A stretch of 64,000 nt of DNA from Perognathus longimembris pacificus (GCF_023159225.1 NC_063180.1:10475297-10539296); one strand, 5' to 3'; numbered from the stretch's first letter, positions 1 through 9,925 are shown. The notes: generated from the sequence alone by a model not told the origin. Translations and numbers: made by a program.

Positions 1-169
1 GCCTGAGCACTGTCCCTGGCTTCTTCCCGCTCAAGGCTGTAGCACTCTGCCACTTGAGCCACAGCGCCGCTTCTGGCCGTTTTCTGTATATGTGGTGCTG
101 GGGAATCGAACCTAGGGCCTCGTGTATCCGAGGCAGGCACTCTTGCCACTAGGCTATATCCCCAGCCCC
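1..169 (-). mobile_element. Dimeric tRNA-derived SINE, cut by window start
   Basis: Read on the minus strand this begins GGGGCTGGGGATATAGCC, carries an A box (TAGCCTAGTGG) and a B box (GGTTCGATTCC), and continues into the second tRNA-like half. The poly(A) end lies outside the window. It belongs to the young-looking group that also includes the copies at 6344, 14741, 28886 and 41244 (GCCTGCC, GCGGGAAGAAGCC). A two-base insertion (GT) sits in the second half near position 39. It interrupts an L1 3' UTR that resumes at 170. These elements are transcribed by RNA polymerase III and moved by L1 enzymes. Confidence 0.9.
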
Positions 170-308
170 TGGTATTCCCTTTCAATTTCCTACTTCCAAT
201 ACCAGTATACACGATTTCCAATATACTCAGATAAGATTACAGAGATAGTGTAGGTACAACCACAGGAAGGTGATACAAGAACATCATCAATAATAGAAGC
301 TACAGCCA
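170..308 (-). mobile_element. L1 3' UTR fragment
   Basis: The 139 bases match, with few changes, the 3' UTR of the L1 at 40880-44300 (its positions 41113-41243), in the same minus orientation. Homology stops abruptly after AGAAGCTACAG, so this is a 5'-truncated piece. No coding sequence is included. The rest of its 3' end lies beyond the SINE at the window edge. Confidence 0.8.
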
Positions 309-531
309 TTACTGCTTTATATAAACACAACCCCAGAATAAATCCTCGGATGTTGCTTTGACTTCTCCCCAGAATTGTCTGCATGTCCTGTGTCCTGCCT
401 TAAACTTAAGGGGGACTCGGGGCGGGTGGTTTCCTCGACTGTACCTCTTCTCGGCTCTACCCCCCTGGGATACGCTCCCTCCTCCTCCTGTCAGCAGGAG
501 AACCGCCCGGAGCCAAGTGTCCCCGACAATC
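309..531 (+). mobile_element. CpG-bearing LTR-like fragment
   Basis: A TATA-like CTTTATATAAAC (about 315) is followed by AATAAA (about 334), then a GC- and CpG-richer stretch at roughly 405-525, unlike the AT-rich surroundings. The order TATA, polyadenylation signal, then a GC-rich segment suits the R/U5 and leader of an endogenous retrovirus. I recognise no family, no tRNA primer-binding site and no coding sequence, and see no target-site duplication. L1 pieces abut it on both sides. It could instead be a fragment of an unrelated GC-rich repeat. Confidence 0.35.
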
Positions 532-664
532 ATGGGGAGAGGGAAAGGGACAAGGGGAAGGTGGGGGGGGGGAATCAGGGAGTAGGTATCAAGATGAATA
601 AGAAATGTACTCACTTCCTTACATATGAAATTGTAACCCATCTGTACTTCATTTTGACAATAAA
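532..664 (+). mobile_element. L1 3' end fragment
   Basis: A G-rich polypurine tract (about 536-578) is followed by the conserved terminal block of this genome's L1 family, with AAGAAATGTACTCA, TATGAAATTGTAACCC and TTTTGACAATAAAA. The same block ends the L1s at 19320, 20050 and 53410. It is only the tail of a heavily 5'-truncated insertion. Confidence 0.8.
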
Positions 665-671
665 AGGAGAA

Positions 672-1090
672 AATGATGCTCATTAAATGAACTCTGTGAT
701 ATGGAAACAAGAGGGGATTTTTTTTTCAGTGTACTGTTAGCAGTTATTTCTTTTGTCTTTCAGGTTTTTTTTTTTTTTTTTTTCGCCTCTGGTTTAATCC
801 CTGTGGTCATTGTTTCTGATTTTACTTTTTTTTTTCTTGTATGTAAGTTTGCTGTATTTGAAGAAGAGAAAGGGAATCCCAGAAATGGTGGGACAAAGGG
901 CTAACCAATGCAACAGCAATACTCATTAGACACTATGTTGGAAATTAACCTTACAAATTGTGGGGGAGTGGAGCTGAGGGGGGAAAGCAGGAGAAAATGA
1001 GGGAGGCGGTAAAACTACTCAACAAGAAATGTACTCATTATCTTACTTATGTAGCTGTTACCACCCTATACATCACCTTTAAAATGAAAT
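672..1090 (+). mobile_element. L1 3' UTR, older copy
   Basis: It starts with a diverged form of the block that follows ORF2 (AAATGAACTCTGTGATATGGAAACAAG). It runs through the 3' UTR and a G-rich tract (about 961-1010) and ends with ACAAGAAATGTACTCA and a diverged terminal motif. Two long T runs (about 719-728 and 766-783) interrupt it. The sequence parallels 4930-5360. No ORF2 coding remains. It lies directly behind another L1 tail, so two insertions are stacked head to tail. Confidence 0.7.
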
Positions 1091-1099
1091 ATTTTTTAA

Positions 1100-1380
1100 A
1101 AACTGAAGGAGGCACATTCTATTCCTACATACTCAGGAGGTTTAAGATCAAAGGACCACAATTGAAGGTTAGCCTGAGCACATAAATCCAAGAAATTCTT
1201 ATCTTCAATTACCCCTTCACACACACACATGTCCTGTTCCCACCACACCACACTTAACATGCAAAACCAAACAGAAGTGGAAGTGTGACTCAAGCGGTAA
1301 AACATCAGCCTTAAGGGAAAAAGCCAAGGAAGAAGGGTAGGTCCTCAATCCAAGTCCTAGTACATGCACCAAAATGAAAA
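1100..1380 (+). mobile_element. Composite SINE: B1/Alu-like plus tRNA-like
   Basis: The first half holds a 7SL/B1-type core (TACTCAGGAGGTTTAAGATCAAAGG, diverged from the usual CTCAGGAGGCTGAG). The second half is tRNA-like (GAAGTGTGACTCAAGCGGTAAAAC) and ends in an A-rich tail at about 1370-1390. The same order is seen at 30041, 44567 and 55540, so this is a real composite family, older than the dimeric SINEs because the copies differ widely. Confidence 0.6.
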
Positions 1381-1494
1381 TAAAAAAGTAAGGAATCACC
1401 AAGTGGGGTGAAAAATTAGGCAAGGAAGGAAGTGCTCACTATCAGTCACCTAAAACTCTGTGTCAATAAATCCAGAGCCAAAGCTCCACTTGCA

Positions 1495-1615
1495 GTTTTT
1501 TCTGAATGGTCTCAGGGATTTTTCTGTCCAAGCTACTTTGAACCCTGATCCTTGGATCTCTGCCTCACAAGTAGCTGGGATTATAGGCGTGAGCAACCAG
1601 CACACCCAATGGTTG
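1495..1615 (-). mobile_element. B1/Alu-like SINE fragment
   Basis: The minus strand carries the 7SL-derived core seen here as GTAGCTGGGATTATAGGCGTGA (complement of the monomer). It is incomplete and lacks a clear tail or duplications. It is probably half of the composite family also found at 1100 and 58833. Confidence 0.55.
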
Positions 1616-1619
1616 GTAT

Positions 1620-2815
1620 GATTTTTTCTTCAACTTTCTGTGTTGGTTAAGTACCACTCCCAATTCCCCAACATGCTTGGCCCTCTGCTCAGTTGGCTCA
1701 ACTTGGCTCATTAGCAAGAGAAATACCTCACACAAAGGAGTACAGTTTCAGTGAGTTGAGATTCTGATACATTGGCTTCAAAGCCATAAAGTCAATGGGT
1801 ATGAGCTGGGCACCTAAAACTTGTGACATGTTTGCTATTAAATTCAATAATGGGGCCTTTCAGGCAAGAAATCTTCTGTAGGGTAAAGAACCCATTAGAC
1901 CAGTCTTGTTGCCCATGCATTTTGTGGGTAAAGAGATGAGCAATTTGTGACAGTTGTGCTTATATTCCTACTTACATCTCTTTAACAGTTTGAAGGTTTT
2001 ATATTTGATATTTAATTACAGTTTTTTAAAGCTTTCTATTCTTCATGATAAAATTAATTCACATTTGGTTTCTTTAGAATCAGTTTCAAAATTTAAGAGC
2101 AAACTTTTTTTAATACAGAAAGCCAGAGTCTCTTTTTTGGTGAATCATATATAGTATATTTCCTAAAATCTGCTACTTTTATTCTTCTTTAATCTCTTCT
2201 TAAAATGCTCATATGTTGGACATGGCTATTCACTATAATACTTTTTTCATGAAAAAAATTCCTCCTACAATTCTTCATGGTATGGAGGTCAAGTGATTGA
2301 AAGGGGTACATTACATGCAGTAGTTAATGGTTTATAGCTCTTTAATTACATTTCTGTAGTTATTTCTCTTACATGGATTTGTGAATTCCAATATATGCAT
2401 ACTATACTTCAATAGTTCATCTGGCATGGTGACACATCTTGGAATACAAAGAGTTTCTCTAGCAGCTTTCTAATTTAATTCTTAACAGTATCTTTTATAT
2501 GAGACACACCAAGCTAAACTTCTTTGATTTGCTTCTCTCCTTCCTTCCTGGCCTTCACCTTGTGTTTTCCACTCACTGTTTCACAGCACATTATTTTACA
2601 TCTCATATTTCTAAATAAGATTCTCCCAAAATTAAATTAGAAGGCTGCTTCCCATATAAAAATCATTTCTCTTTTGGATTCCTTTTTTCAAAATGATTTA
2701 TGGCTCAATTTTGGAAGCCTCACATTGAGTTAAGATTGAAATGGGTTGATATGTGTATGCTGCTTTGATATAGATTAAGCAGAGGGAGAGCAGCAAGGGG
2801 AAAGCCACTATCTAA
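1620..2815. other. Unassigned AT-rich DNA
   Basis: No family signature or convincing coding signal is visible. Short reading frames have no splice context or recognisable motif. There is a purine-rich piece near 2280-2320 ending in GGGGTACATTACATGCA, vaguely like old L1 3' ends. Confidence 0.5.
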
Positions 2816-2969
2816 TTTATTTCATGTATAGGTGATCAGAGTGGTCCAGACAAACAAGGCAATCACAATGCTTTCAATACCCTTTTCAAGTTTCTGACCA
2901 TCTCCCAAGCTTATGAAGCTAAAGTAAAAGAAATCGAAGAGATTGAAAATAAACCTGTCTGTGAATAAA
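2816..2969 (+). CDS. Possible terminal coding exon, product unrecognised
   Basis: A pyrimidine-rich stretch ending TTTCATGTATAG gives a usable splice acceptor at 2830-2831. From 2834 an open frame codes 44 residues to TAA at 2966-2968, starting DQSGPDKQGN and ending in an acidic, probably helical segment (EAKVKEIEEIENKPVCE). The composition looks like protein, with Lys/Glu rhythm and few rare residues, unlike translated repeats nearby. AATAAA at 2964-2969 overlaps the stop codon, which would give an extremely short 3' UTR. The in-frame stop upstream is at 2813-2815, so it needs splicing from an exon to the left. I do not recognise the protein. It could equally be a fragment of a processed pseudogene or chance. 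Confidence 0.3.
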
Positions 2970-4240
2970 ACTTTTCTTCATGTATTTTTTTAACCTGTGA
3001 ATGATAGGGAAACTTTTCTTGGTCCTAACAAACTGTGTCTACTTGATTTGTTATCAGCCTGCCCCTGCAAGTTCCTGTGGCAAGACAGAAGGGACACAAA
3101 AAGCCTGAGAAAGCAAACCTAGGAATAATATAGAGTAAGATACAAATTACCTTTGTTAACACAGGAAGGAGTCTTTCATTCATGTCTGAAGCTCATTTTC
3201 AAACATAAATATGGCAATTCTCATTAGGTGAGTAAGCTTCATCAAAGTTCCTTAAATACCATTTCAACATGGCACAGGCGGGAGGAATGAAATACCCCAG
3301 GTTACCACTTCACTATGTTGACTTCTTTTTGCAAGAGACAAACACATAAACAAATCCTCAAAACATATGACTGTGTCTTTCATTATGAGAGTATAAAAAA
3401 AGAAACAGCAGAACATTTTTCTAGCTATGCATATAAAGATGTTAGAACTCATCACTCTATTTTGAAAATTAAGAACCTTACAAAGTGAAAGGCAGCAACT
3501 TAACTTAGATCTGGATAGAAAAACCAAAAGTGGGGAGGCATGATAGGCAGATACACAAAATCAGGGTCTACCAGCAGACAAGTCTCCTCAAGGACCTGCA
3601 CTGGCAGAATCAAGCCAGAACTGTAATTGGTGTCTTGCTCAAGTGTCAGCACAAGCGGCAAAACAACACAGAGGAAGAAGAACTGCTGACATTGTCTCTT
3701 TTATCGCTAGGACCCTACCCATGTACTGTCAATAAATATATTAGAAAACAAAACAAGAAGGAAATCACCTTCCCTCTTGCTTCCAGCCTGTGTTTGGGGA
3801 AAGGAACTGTTATAAACTATCCATGATAATCCTGCTTTTAACTAGGTGTGCCTTCAGGAGAACTGATTTACAAAATCCTGAAGAATTGAGTTTTAATGTA
3901 ATATACACTTAGGAAGGAAAGACTCAACACTAGCTAAATGTTTTTACTTTTAGAAAACTGAGGGATAAGGACCTCCAGACCACTATAGGAGAGAGAAAAG
4001 AAACCAAGAATGTGTAAATATTCACAGTGCAGGTGGATTGACCCATTAACAAGCTGAGAGTGTACATAATTGTGGAGTAACTCCCGTCCATCTATACCTC
4101 ACCACTGCTCTCTCAAGCCTGTTACAGCAGTCCCTTTTATTCAGTACAGCACAGTCAACAGTTGAGATGCTTTTATAAAGCACAAACTGGAAGAAAACAT
4201 CAGCAGTAGTCACAGCAGTGATGCCTCGACATCCCTGAAG
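2970..4240. other. Unassigned DNA
   Basis: No gene or repeat family was recognised. A 98-codon frame at 3530-3826 has no family motif and an unconvincing composition, so I do not call it. The part near 3600-3680 (TCTTGCTCAAGTGTCAGC) faintly recalls the tRNA-like half of local SINEs. Confidence 0.5.
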
Positions 4241-4245
4241 GAAAT

Positions 4246-4248
4246 GAA

Positions 4249-4279
<31 letters not shown>

Positions 4280-4436
4280 CACACATATACATAATATATG
4301 TATAACTTCTGAAAAATATATATGTGAAATATATATATATATTTCTAAATATATGTATAATAAATATAAATAAATATATAAATGTATATTATAAATGTAT
4401 ATTATAAATATATATGCATATATATTTCAGAAGTTC
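4246..4436. repeat. AT/TA-rich simple repeat
   Basis: Runs of TA dinucleotides with interspersed CA and GTA units (such as ATATATATATACATATATAT) alternate with AATATA and ATTATAAATGTAT units. A 17-base unit near 4378-4410 is repeated (TAAATGTATATTA twice). The stretch is nearly self-complementary and is probably hypervariable. Confidence 0.9.
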
Positions 4437-4549
4437 ACCAAGTAGTGTCTATTAATATCTACACCAAACCAAAATTCAAGGAACTCAAAACTCCAAGCAA
4501 TTTAGATAAATGCAAACAAAACAAAACATAAACCCCTAAAATGTACTTA

Positions 4550-4720
4550 TTTGAAAGTGGAACCAGGTAAACTGAGGAAATGTGTAGGGTTGGGAGGGCT
4601 GGGGGAAAATGATGAAAGGGGTATTATTGATCAATGTGCATTGTATTCACAAACTGACATGTTGAACTGAAATTTTTGTACAACTATTTAAAGATAATAT
4701 AAAGAATAAATCTTTCAAAA
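4550..4720 (+). mobile_element. L1-like 3' end, diverged subfamily
   Basis: A purine-rich segment (GGGTTGGGAGGGCTGGGGG) is followed by TTGATCAATGTGCATTGTA and an A-rich terminus. Similar blocks at 32010-32110 and 49195-49450 suggest an old L1 subfamily whose tail differs from the main one here. Assignment rests on the order polypurine, GATCAA, A-rich end. Confidence 0.4.
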
Positions 4721-4724
4721 TCAT

Positions 4725-5365
4725 ACAGACTTGTAACCACAGTTGATAGAGAGCTGGTGAAATAGAGAAAATATATGTTTGTGTGTAACTTTTGCTGAGA
4801 AAAATTATACTAAGTGAAGTGATCCAGATCCAAAGAAACATAAACTTTTTGGTTTCACTCACTGGAAACAATTAATACTTGTCTAGGATAGTCCTAGCAC
4901 AGGGGCACAATAGCTCAACAGCATGTACATATGATCCCATAAGATGATCCTAAGTGAAATAAAGTACAAGATCTGGAAATAAGAGGTTTACTTTTGTTGT
5001 TATTTCCAATGTACTGTATGAAATTATGCCTTTCTCTTTTGTCTTTCTTCCCCATGGTTTTACCCTGATGTCATTGTAACTGACTTTGGTACACTGGGTG
5101 TTATATGTATGTTTATTGAAATGAGACAAAGGGAACACCAAAATGGAGAGACAAAGGGTAAAAAGTGAACCAATGCAATAGCAATACTTACAAAAGTATA
5201 TGCTGTTATCCAACTGTACAACTCATGGCAGGGGAGGGAAATGTGGAGGGTCAAAGGAGGGAGAAAAATGAGAAAGGAGGCAACAAATTTGATAAGAAAT
5301 GTATTCATTGCCATGCATATGAAACTATAACCCCTCTGCACATAATTTTGACAATAAATTAATTA
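4725..5365 (+). mobile_element. L1 ORF2 end and 3' UTR, old copy
   Basis: ACTAAGTGAAGTGATCCAGATCCAAAGAAACATA (about 4808-4842) is the diverged end of ORF2 as seen intact at 18763-18793. The 3' UTR follows with GATGATCCTAAGTGAAATAAAG, a short purine tract (5225-5280) and the terminal TATGAAACTATAACCCC..TTTTGACAATAAATTAATT. Stops and indels abolish coding. The first 90 bases are repeated at 5752. Confidence 0.75.
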
Positions 5366-5394
5366 ATTAAAAAATAAAGGCCATTAACAAAGGA

Positions 5395-5515
5395 AGTATA
5401 AACATCTAACATGAGTGATATACAATTCTGAATGAATTGAAGAGGACATTAAAAAATGGAAAGATAATCATGAATTGCCAAAGCTCATATTGTGAAAATG
5501 ATTGCTACAGAAACA
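5395..5515 (+). mobile_element. L1 ORF2 fragment
   Basis: One frame from about 5436 reads IEEDIKKWKDNHELPKL, the thumb-region sequence downstream of the L1 reverse transcriptase (compare [10 protein letters not shown] in the L1 at 42383-43561). It is a short 5'-truncated piece leading toward the tail at 5550. Confidence 0.6.
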
Positions 5516-5549
5516 ATCTACATATTCAATAAACCTGAAGGACCAATGT

Positions 5550-5748
5550 ATGTAATAAATATAAAGGGTAAAAGGCAAACCAAAGAAACAGCAATACTTA
5601 TAAGACACTATGCTATAAACTAACTGTACAACTCTGGGGAAGGTGGGAAAAAAAACGAAGGAGAAAGTAACAAGCTTCATAAGACATGTACTCAGTGCCT
5701 TATGTATGTAACCGCAACCCCTCTGTATATTATTTTGACAATAAAAAA
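5550..5748 (+). mobile_element. L1 3' end fragment
   Basis: The terminal L1 block is present: AATACTTATAAGACACTATGC, a G-rich tract near 5638-5670, ATGTACTCAGTGCCTTATGTATGTAACCGCAACCCC and TTTTGACAATAAAAAA. It is immediately followed by a second copy of the 4725 segment. Confidence 0.75.
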
Positions 5749-5751
5749 TGA

Positions 5752-5860
5752 TAATCATTCAGACTTGTAACCATGTTTGAAAGACAGCTGGCAAAAACAG
5801 CAAATATATGTTTGCATGCAACTTTTGCTGAGAAACCTCAGAAGAAGAAAAACTATGAAG
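5752..5860 (+). mobile_element. Second copy of the 4725-4820 segment
   Basis: CAGACTTGTAACCATG..TTTGAAAGACAGCTGGC.. to ACTTTTGCTGAGAA repeats 4728-4800 with scattered substitutions. Here it breaks off at ACTATGAAGTGAAATACTG, before the conserved ORF2 end. Either a second insertion of the same L1 subfamily or a local duplication explains it. Confidence 0.55.
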
Positions 5861-5869
5861 TGAAATACT

Positions 5870-6330
5870 GTAGTCCTGCGAGGAAAACCAAGGCATCAAA
5901 AAAGTCAATTAACTAAATTTCTTCCTGAGGAAATGATAAAAAAGGAAGTGAATTAAATGTAAGGTAAACTGAAGAATAAAAATAATTAACTATTAGAGCA
6001 AAAATCCATGACTAAAATTAGGAGTTCTGCTATTGTTTTGTATTAGAGTATATCTTGTTCAGGGATATGGAGGGCAAAGGATGCAAATTTGCCAACACAA
6101 ATTGTCAGTAGAGAGCAAAGCCAGAGAATCAACATACCAAATTTAAGATAAAACTCCAGTAATGGAGACAATGAAGTAGTATCCAAATAATACACAAGTA
6201 TGTTGATAGAGAACAATAAAGGTGTTAAATATCTACTTGAATATCAATCCACCGGTCTTTTAATAGTTAATAAAAGCAACAAAATTTAGAAAATATAAGC
6301 AGTGCTACAACAAGTACACAACCACATTAA
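5870..6330. other. Unassigned A-rich DNA, perhaps ancient L1
   Basis: A-rich on the plus strand, as in L1 coding sequence, and it leads into the ancient L1 ORF2 piece at 6590, with a SINE between. No conserved L1 motif could be read in it, so the assignment is open. Confidence 0.35.
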
Positions 6331-6343
6331 AAATTACATCACA

Positions 6344-6556
6344 GGGGCTGGGGATATAGCCTAGTGGCAAGAGTGCCTGCCTCGGATACACGAGGCCCTA
6401 GGTTCGATTCCCCAGCACCACATATACAGAAAACGGCCAGAAGCGGCGCTGTGGCTCAAGAGGCAGAGTGCTAGCCTTGAGCGGGAAGAAGCCAGGGACA
6501 GTGCTCAGGCCCTGAGTCCAAGGCCCAGGACTGGCCAAAAAAAAAAAAAAAAAAAA
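6344..6556 (+). mobile_element. Dimeric tRNA-derived SINE, intact
   Basis: Full element: GGGGCTGGGGATATAGCC start, A box TAGCCTAGTGG, B box GGTTCGATTCC, second half GGCGCTGTGGCTCAAGAGG to CCCAGGACTGGCC, then a pure A tail. It is flanked by the 13-base duplication AAATTACATCACA at 6331-6343 and 6557-6569. The perfect duplication and uninterrupted tail suggest a recent insertion. It belongs to the young group with GCGGGAAGAAGCC. Confidence 0.95.
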
Positions 6557-6589
6557 AAATTACATCACAATTAAGACATGCCTTTACAA

Positions 6590-6860
6590 AAATATAATCC
6601 TAAATTAATAATAAACATAGATGGAAAGCACAACTCAATAAAATTTCTTGAAGATATTGTAGAAATTATACATGACCTTGGTATTACAGTGACTTCTGAT
6701 TTCAAAGTAAAGACATAATTCATAATAAAAGAAACTATTAGACAGGCTGACATCTAAATTGAAATTACTCTCATGCATAAAATACTCTCAGGAAAGTGAA
6801 AACACGAGCACAGATTGGGGAAATGCATTTGTAAAAAGGCAGATCTGCTGTAGGATTTTA
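6590..6860 (+). mobile_element. Ancient L1 ORF2 fragment
   Basis: The order GACCTTGGTATTA..TTCATAATAAAAGAAACTATTAGACAGGCTGACATCTAAA..GTGAAAACACGAGCACAGATTGGGGAAATGCATTTG follows the C-terminal third of L1 ORF2 (the region just before the segment intact at 18000-18120). Many stops are present. It ends where the MaLR relic begins. Confidence 0.65.
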
Positions 6861-6864
6861 TCCC

Positions 6865-7720
6865 AGTCTGTGCTTCTATAATATAGTACCACAGCTGAGT
6901 AATTTATGAGTAACAGAAATTTCATTTCTCATCATGCTGGAGGCTGAGAATTTTCATATCAAGACGATGGAAGGTCTGGTATCTCTCATCAGTGCCCTTT
7001 TCTACTTTCAAGATTGTATGTTGTTAAGGTGAGATAAACAACACCATATTCACACACAAAACACACAAGTGGAAAACAAAATAAATAAAATTTCACATGA
7101 ACTTCATAAGCCCATAAAGCAGAGGCCCAGACAAAATGCCACAGCTGTTAACAGTACTACTACCATGAAGATTGTGGACACATCATTGACAACATAACAT
7201 TTCTCCTCTACTCATGTCCTCACATTCAAAATATATTTTTCCCTTTCAGTAAACTAAAAAGTCTTAACTGATTCCAGAATAAACTTTAGAATCCATGTCC
7301 AAAGAATCATTTAAATTAGACATGAGTGAAACTTTGGGTATGGTTCATCGTGAAGCAAATTGCTCCCCAGCTATGACCCTGTGACATTAAAAAGTTATTT
7401 GCTTGAAAACATTCTGATGGTTTACTCCTGGTGTAGGAATTAACAATCCATATGAGCAAAAGACAAGAAGAAAGGAGAACTTTCCCTGAATCCACAACTC
7501 AACAGTTCAAGCAACATTAAACTTCTAGGCTTAAGAATAATCCTACTTTAGCTACATTTGACTTACACAAAGAACACTGTACCATTACACGGGGGAAAAG
7601 ACTTGATAAAATCCCAGGCAAGAACCCTGTTTCCTGGGAGCTCTGGATCCCTTCTTTCATTTTGTTCTGCCTTCAAGGCTCTAACACTCTGGGTCATGGG
7701 AGTGGCAGTACTGGAAATTT
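6865..7720 (-). mobile_element. MaLR (ERVL-type) LTR and internal relic
   Basis: Read on the minus strand this ends like MaLR LTRs. On the plus strand one sees GTACCACAGCTGAGTAATTTATGA, AACAGAAATTTCATTTCTCATCATGCTGGAGGCTGAGAA, the complement of the LTR's AATAAATTTCTG region. From about 7330 to 7400 it matches 33735-33825 in the other relic (GAAAC..GATTCATCNTGANGCAA, CTCNCCAGCT), sequence I know as MaLR internal. No retroviral coding capacity is visible. It is tens of millions of years old by its divergence from family patterns, an inference. Confidence 0.65.
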
Positions 7721-7724
7721 CTTA

Positions 7725-8930
7725 AATACCTGTGTGTCTTTTTCTCCCATTCTCTGGGTAAGCAAAAAGCACTAAATACAAGAAGCCAACTTGAAAATAT
7801 TATATAACACAATTCTACATATATGAAGGACTCTGGTGACATATAAAGATTCACATTTGTCAATTCTAGGAGAGAGGGCTTAACAGGAAAACACGGGATT
7901 CTTAAAGCCACATAACTATTCCATATTGTTGTAATGACAGGCACAGATGATCACATATTGATTTAGCCTTGGCATGTAAAATATTTAGTGTGAATGCCAA
8001 TAAAAACTATGACCTTGAGTATTAATAATGTGGCAATATAGGTTCATTAATTTTAGCAAACATACCACTGTTTGGGTGAATGTCCGAAATGGGACACACC
8101 ATGTCTGCCTGAAGCCTGCAGATATATGGGATATCTGACAATATTCATCTCTATATTGTGCAAGATCTAAAATTCTATAAATAGCAATATGTATAACATC
8201 TATAAGATGCATTTCTTATGTGTACAAACATTTAGCAGGAATTAATCTTAGAATATTATATGCAATATTTAATTCATACATGCATATCTCTTGTATTTAT
8301 GCTCATGCACATACATAGACTTATATATGAAATCTTTAGGTTAACTTCTATGAGACATGTGTATACACATTTAGCCCTTCTGTGTATATCATGTAGATGT
8401 GAAATATAAATAATGGTCAGAGGTGACAATATCGAAGTTTGCCTGAGCCTCTTGATGTAGAAAATGACACAGGTTAAGGCATCCCCACCATTATTTGTTC
8501 TGGGAAATGTCTCACTATAAGGATCCAAACTTCCTCAGGTAATGACCTCCAGTCAGGGCACTTTTTTAATTTTCTCATTTGCTTTACCATGCTTTGTTTT
8601 CCTAACTTGTTATCCAGTTATTGCTCAAAAATTTCTACTGCTACAGGTTCCTAAATTTTTACCCACAGCCTTCCCAAATCCGGCTGCTGGCAGGCTTACA
8701 CATTCTTTCCATCTGCACTCACATACTCAGTTCCTTCTAACTTTATACACTTCTCTGTAAAGGAAAAAGCAAAAATATGTTGCCTAAGTTTCCAGATGCC
8801 TGTGGATCTGGAAAGAGAATGTTGCCCCTTCCCTTGTTGCTAGACAAATTATTCCCTTATTACTCATTTTCCCTCTTGCCATAACATATCACTAGGTCCT
8901 TATTGGTATTTGATAGAGCATTTTTGAAGT
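7725..8930. other. Unassigned DNA
   Basis: No repeat family or gene was recognised. A 72-codon frame at 8542-8760 lacks splice context, family motif or polyadenylation signal and is not called. Confidence 0.5.
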
Positions 8931-8934
8931 ATTT

Positions 8935-9052
8935 ACTTATCTATATATGTGTATGTATATGTTTATCTGCATGTTATAATGTATATACAATTTATATATA
9001 ACATACATTTATATTTAATATAAATATATAATGTATGTTTAAATTTCACTTT
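8935..9052. repeat. AT-rich imperfect inverted repeat
   Basis: TA/TG-rich sequence (TATATATGTGTATGTATATG) is followed by AACATACATTTATATT and its near complement AATATAAATATATAATGTATG. The halves could fold on each other. There is no sign of a mobile element. Confidence 0.6.
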
Positions 9053-9059
9053 TATAGGA

Positions 9060-9725
9060 AAATAAAAATATTTTTCTGATTGACACTTTCAGAGCAGTTC
9101 ATGAAAAAGTGGGCAAAAGCTTCCCAATGAATGAATTGTGGTTTGTAATTCTGCTGAAGCATTTAAGTGAAAGAATTTAGAAAAGAAAGGGATAAAAGAA
9201 ACCATAATGATATTGGGTCTATCCTCCTTGGATTCAATGACAGGAGCTGGACTAATGTACTTTTAGTATATTTGAAAGAGAAGGTTATTTTTCCAGATGA
9301 ATATGAAGGTTGGTGCTCTGAAGCACTTTCACCTGATCAATCTTATGAGTAAACCCATCCAGTTATTTATAAAGAATGAACTTAAGAGTTAGGGAGAAAA
9401 TCATCAATTGAATGTAGTTAGCCAAATTTCTGAACATTTTTCTTCAAATCTATTACAACCAAAATGATGTATTATAATTGAATTTCCATTAGAATAACAA
9501 GAAAGACATTTGACCTATCAGCCAGACATGATCAAATTCTATAGTGTTGGTATCTTAAATAGAATATTCCTCTGGGGTAAGACATAGCTCAAAATGAAGC
9601 ACTATCAGCAATTCAAAGAAGGACAGCTAAGCTGCCTCAATAATTTACAAGGGACACTCTTAAAGAGACAATCTACTGGAGCTCCAACTGATGTCTTTAA
9701 ATCTTGCTAATGATAATAAGTTCAC
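9060..9725. other. Unassigned DNA
   Basis: Nothing recognised. A 61-codon frame at 9167-9352 (MKEFRKERDK start) has no matching family that I know and no splice or promoter context. Confidence 0.5.
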
Positions 9726-9727
9726 TT

Positions 9728-9925
9728 AACATTTATTTATGAATTGCGATTTGCTAGGCACTATCCCAAAAGCTGTTCATATTGTGTCTCACTCCCTTCT
9801 CACAAGTATGGTAGGATGCTGGTTGGGGTATCCTCAATCACATTTTACTGACAGGAAATTGAATCACAGAAATCATGCTCATGGAGAGAAAGGTTGCAAT
9901 GATAGATCTGAGAATGACGTTTACT
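9728..9925 (-). mobile_element. MIR SINE
   Basis: The plus strand shows the complement of the MIR core and 3' end: AACATTTATTTATGAATTG, TGCTAGGCACTATCCCAAAAGC, CTCACTCCCTTCTCACAAGTATGGTAGGATGC and CATTTTACTGACAGGAAATTGAATCACAGA. These are the GCCTGGCACATAGTAA, TGTGAGGATTAAATGAG and CCTCAGTTTCCTCATCTGTAAAATGG parts of MIR. MIRs predate the placental radiation. Confidence 0.85.

Noticed and set aside
309..710. Overlapping frames of 75-133 codons on both strands
   Set aside because: They cross the junction between LTR-like and L1 sequence and have no protein motif. Lack of stops reflects the GC-rich patch.
3530..3826. 98-codon frame
   Set aside because: No recognisable motif, no promoter or exon signals, partly SINE-like.
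6344..6556. tRNA-like A and B boxes suggesting a tRNA gene
   Set aside because: The cloverleaf is not intact, the unit continues into a second tRNA-like half and a poly(A) tail with target duplications, so it is a SINE. The same applies to the other ten copies.
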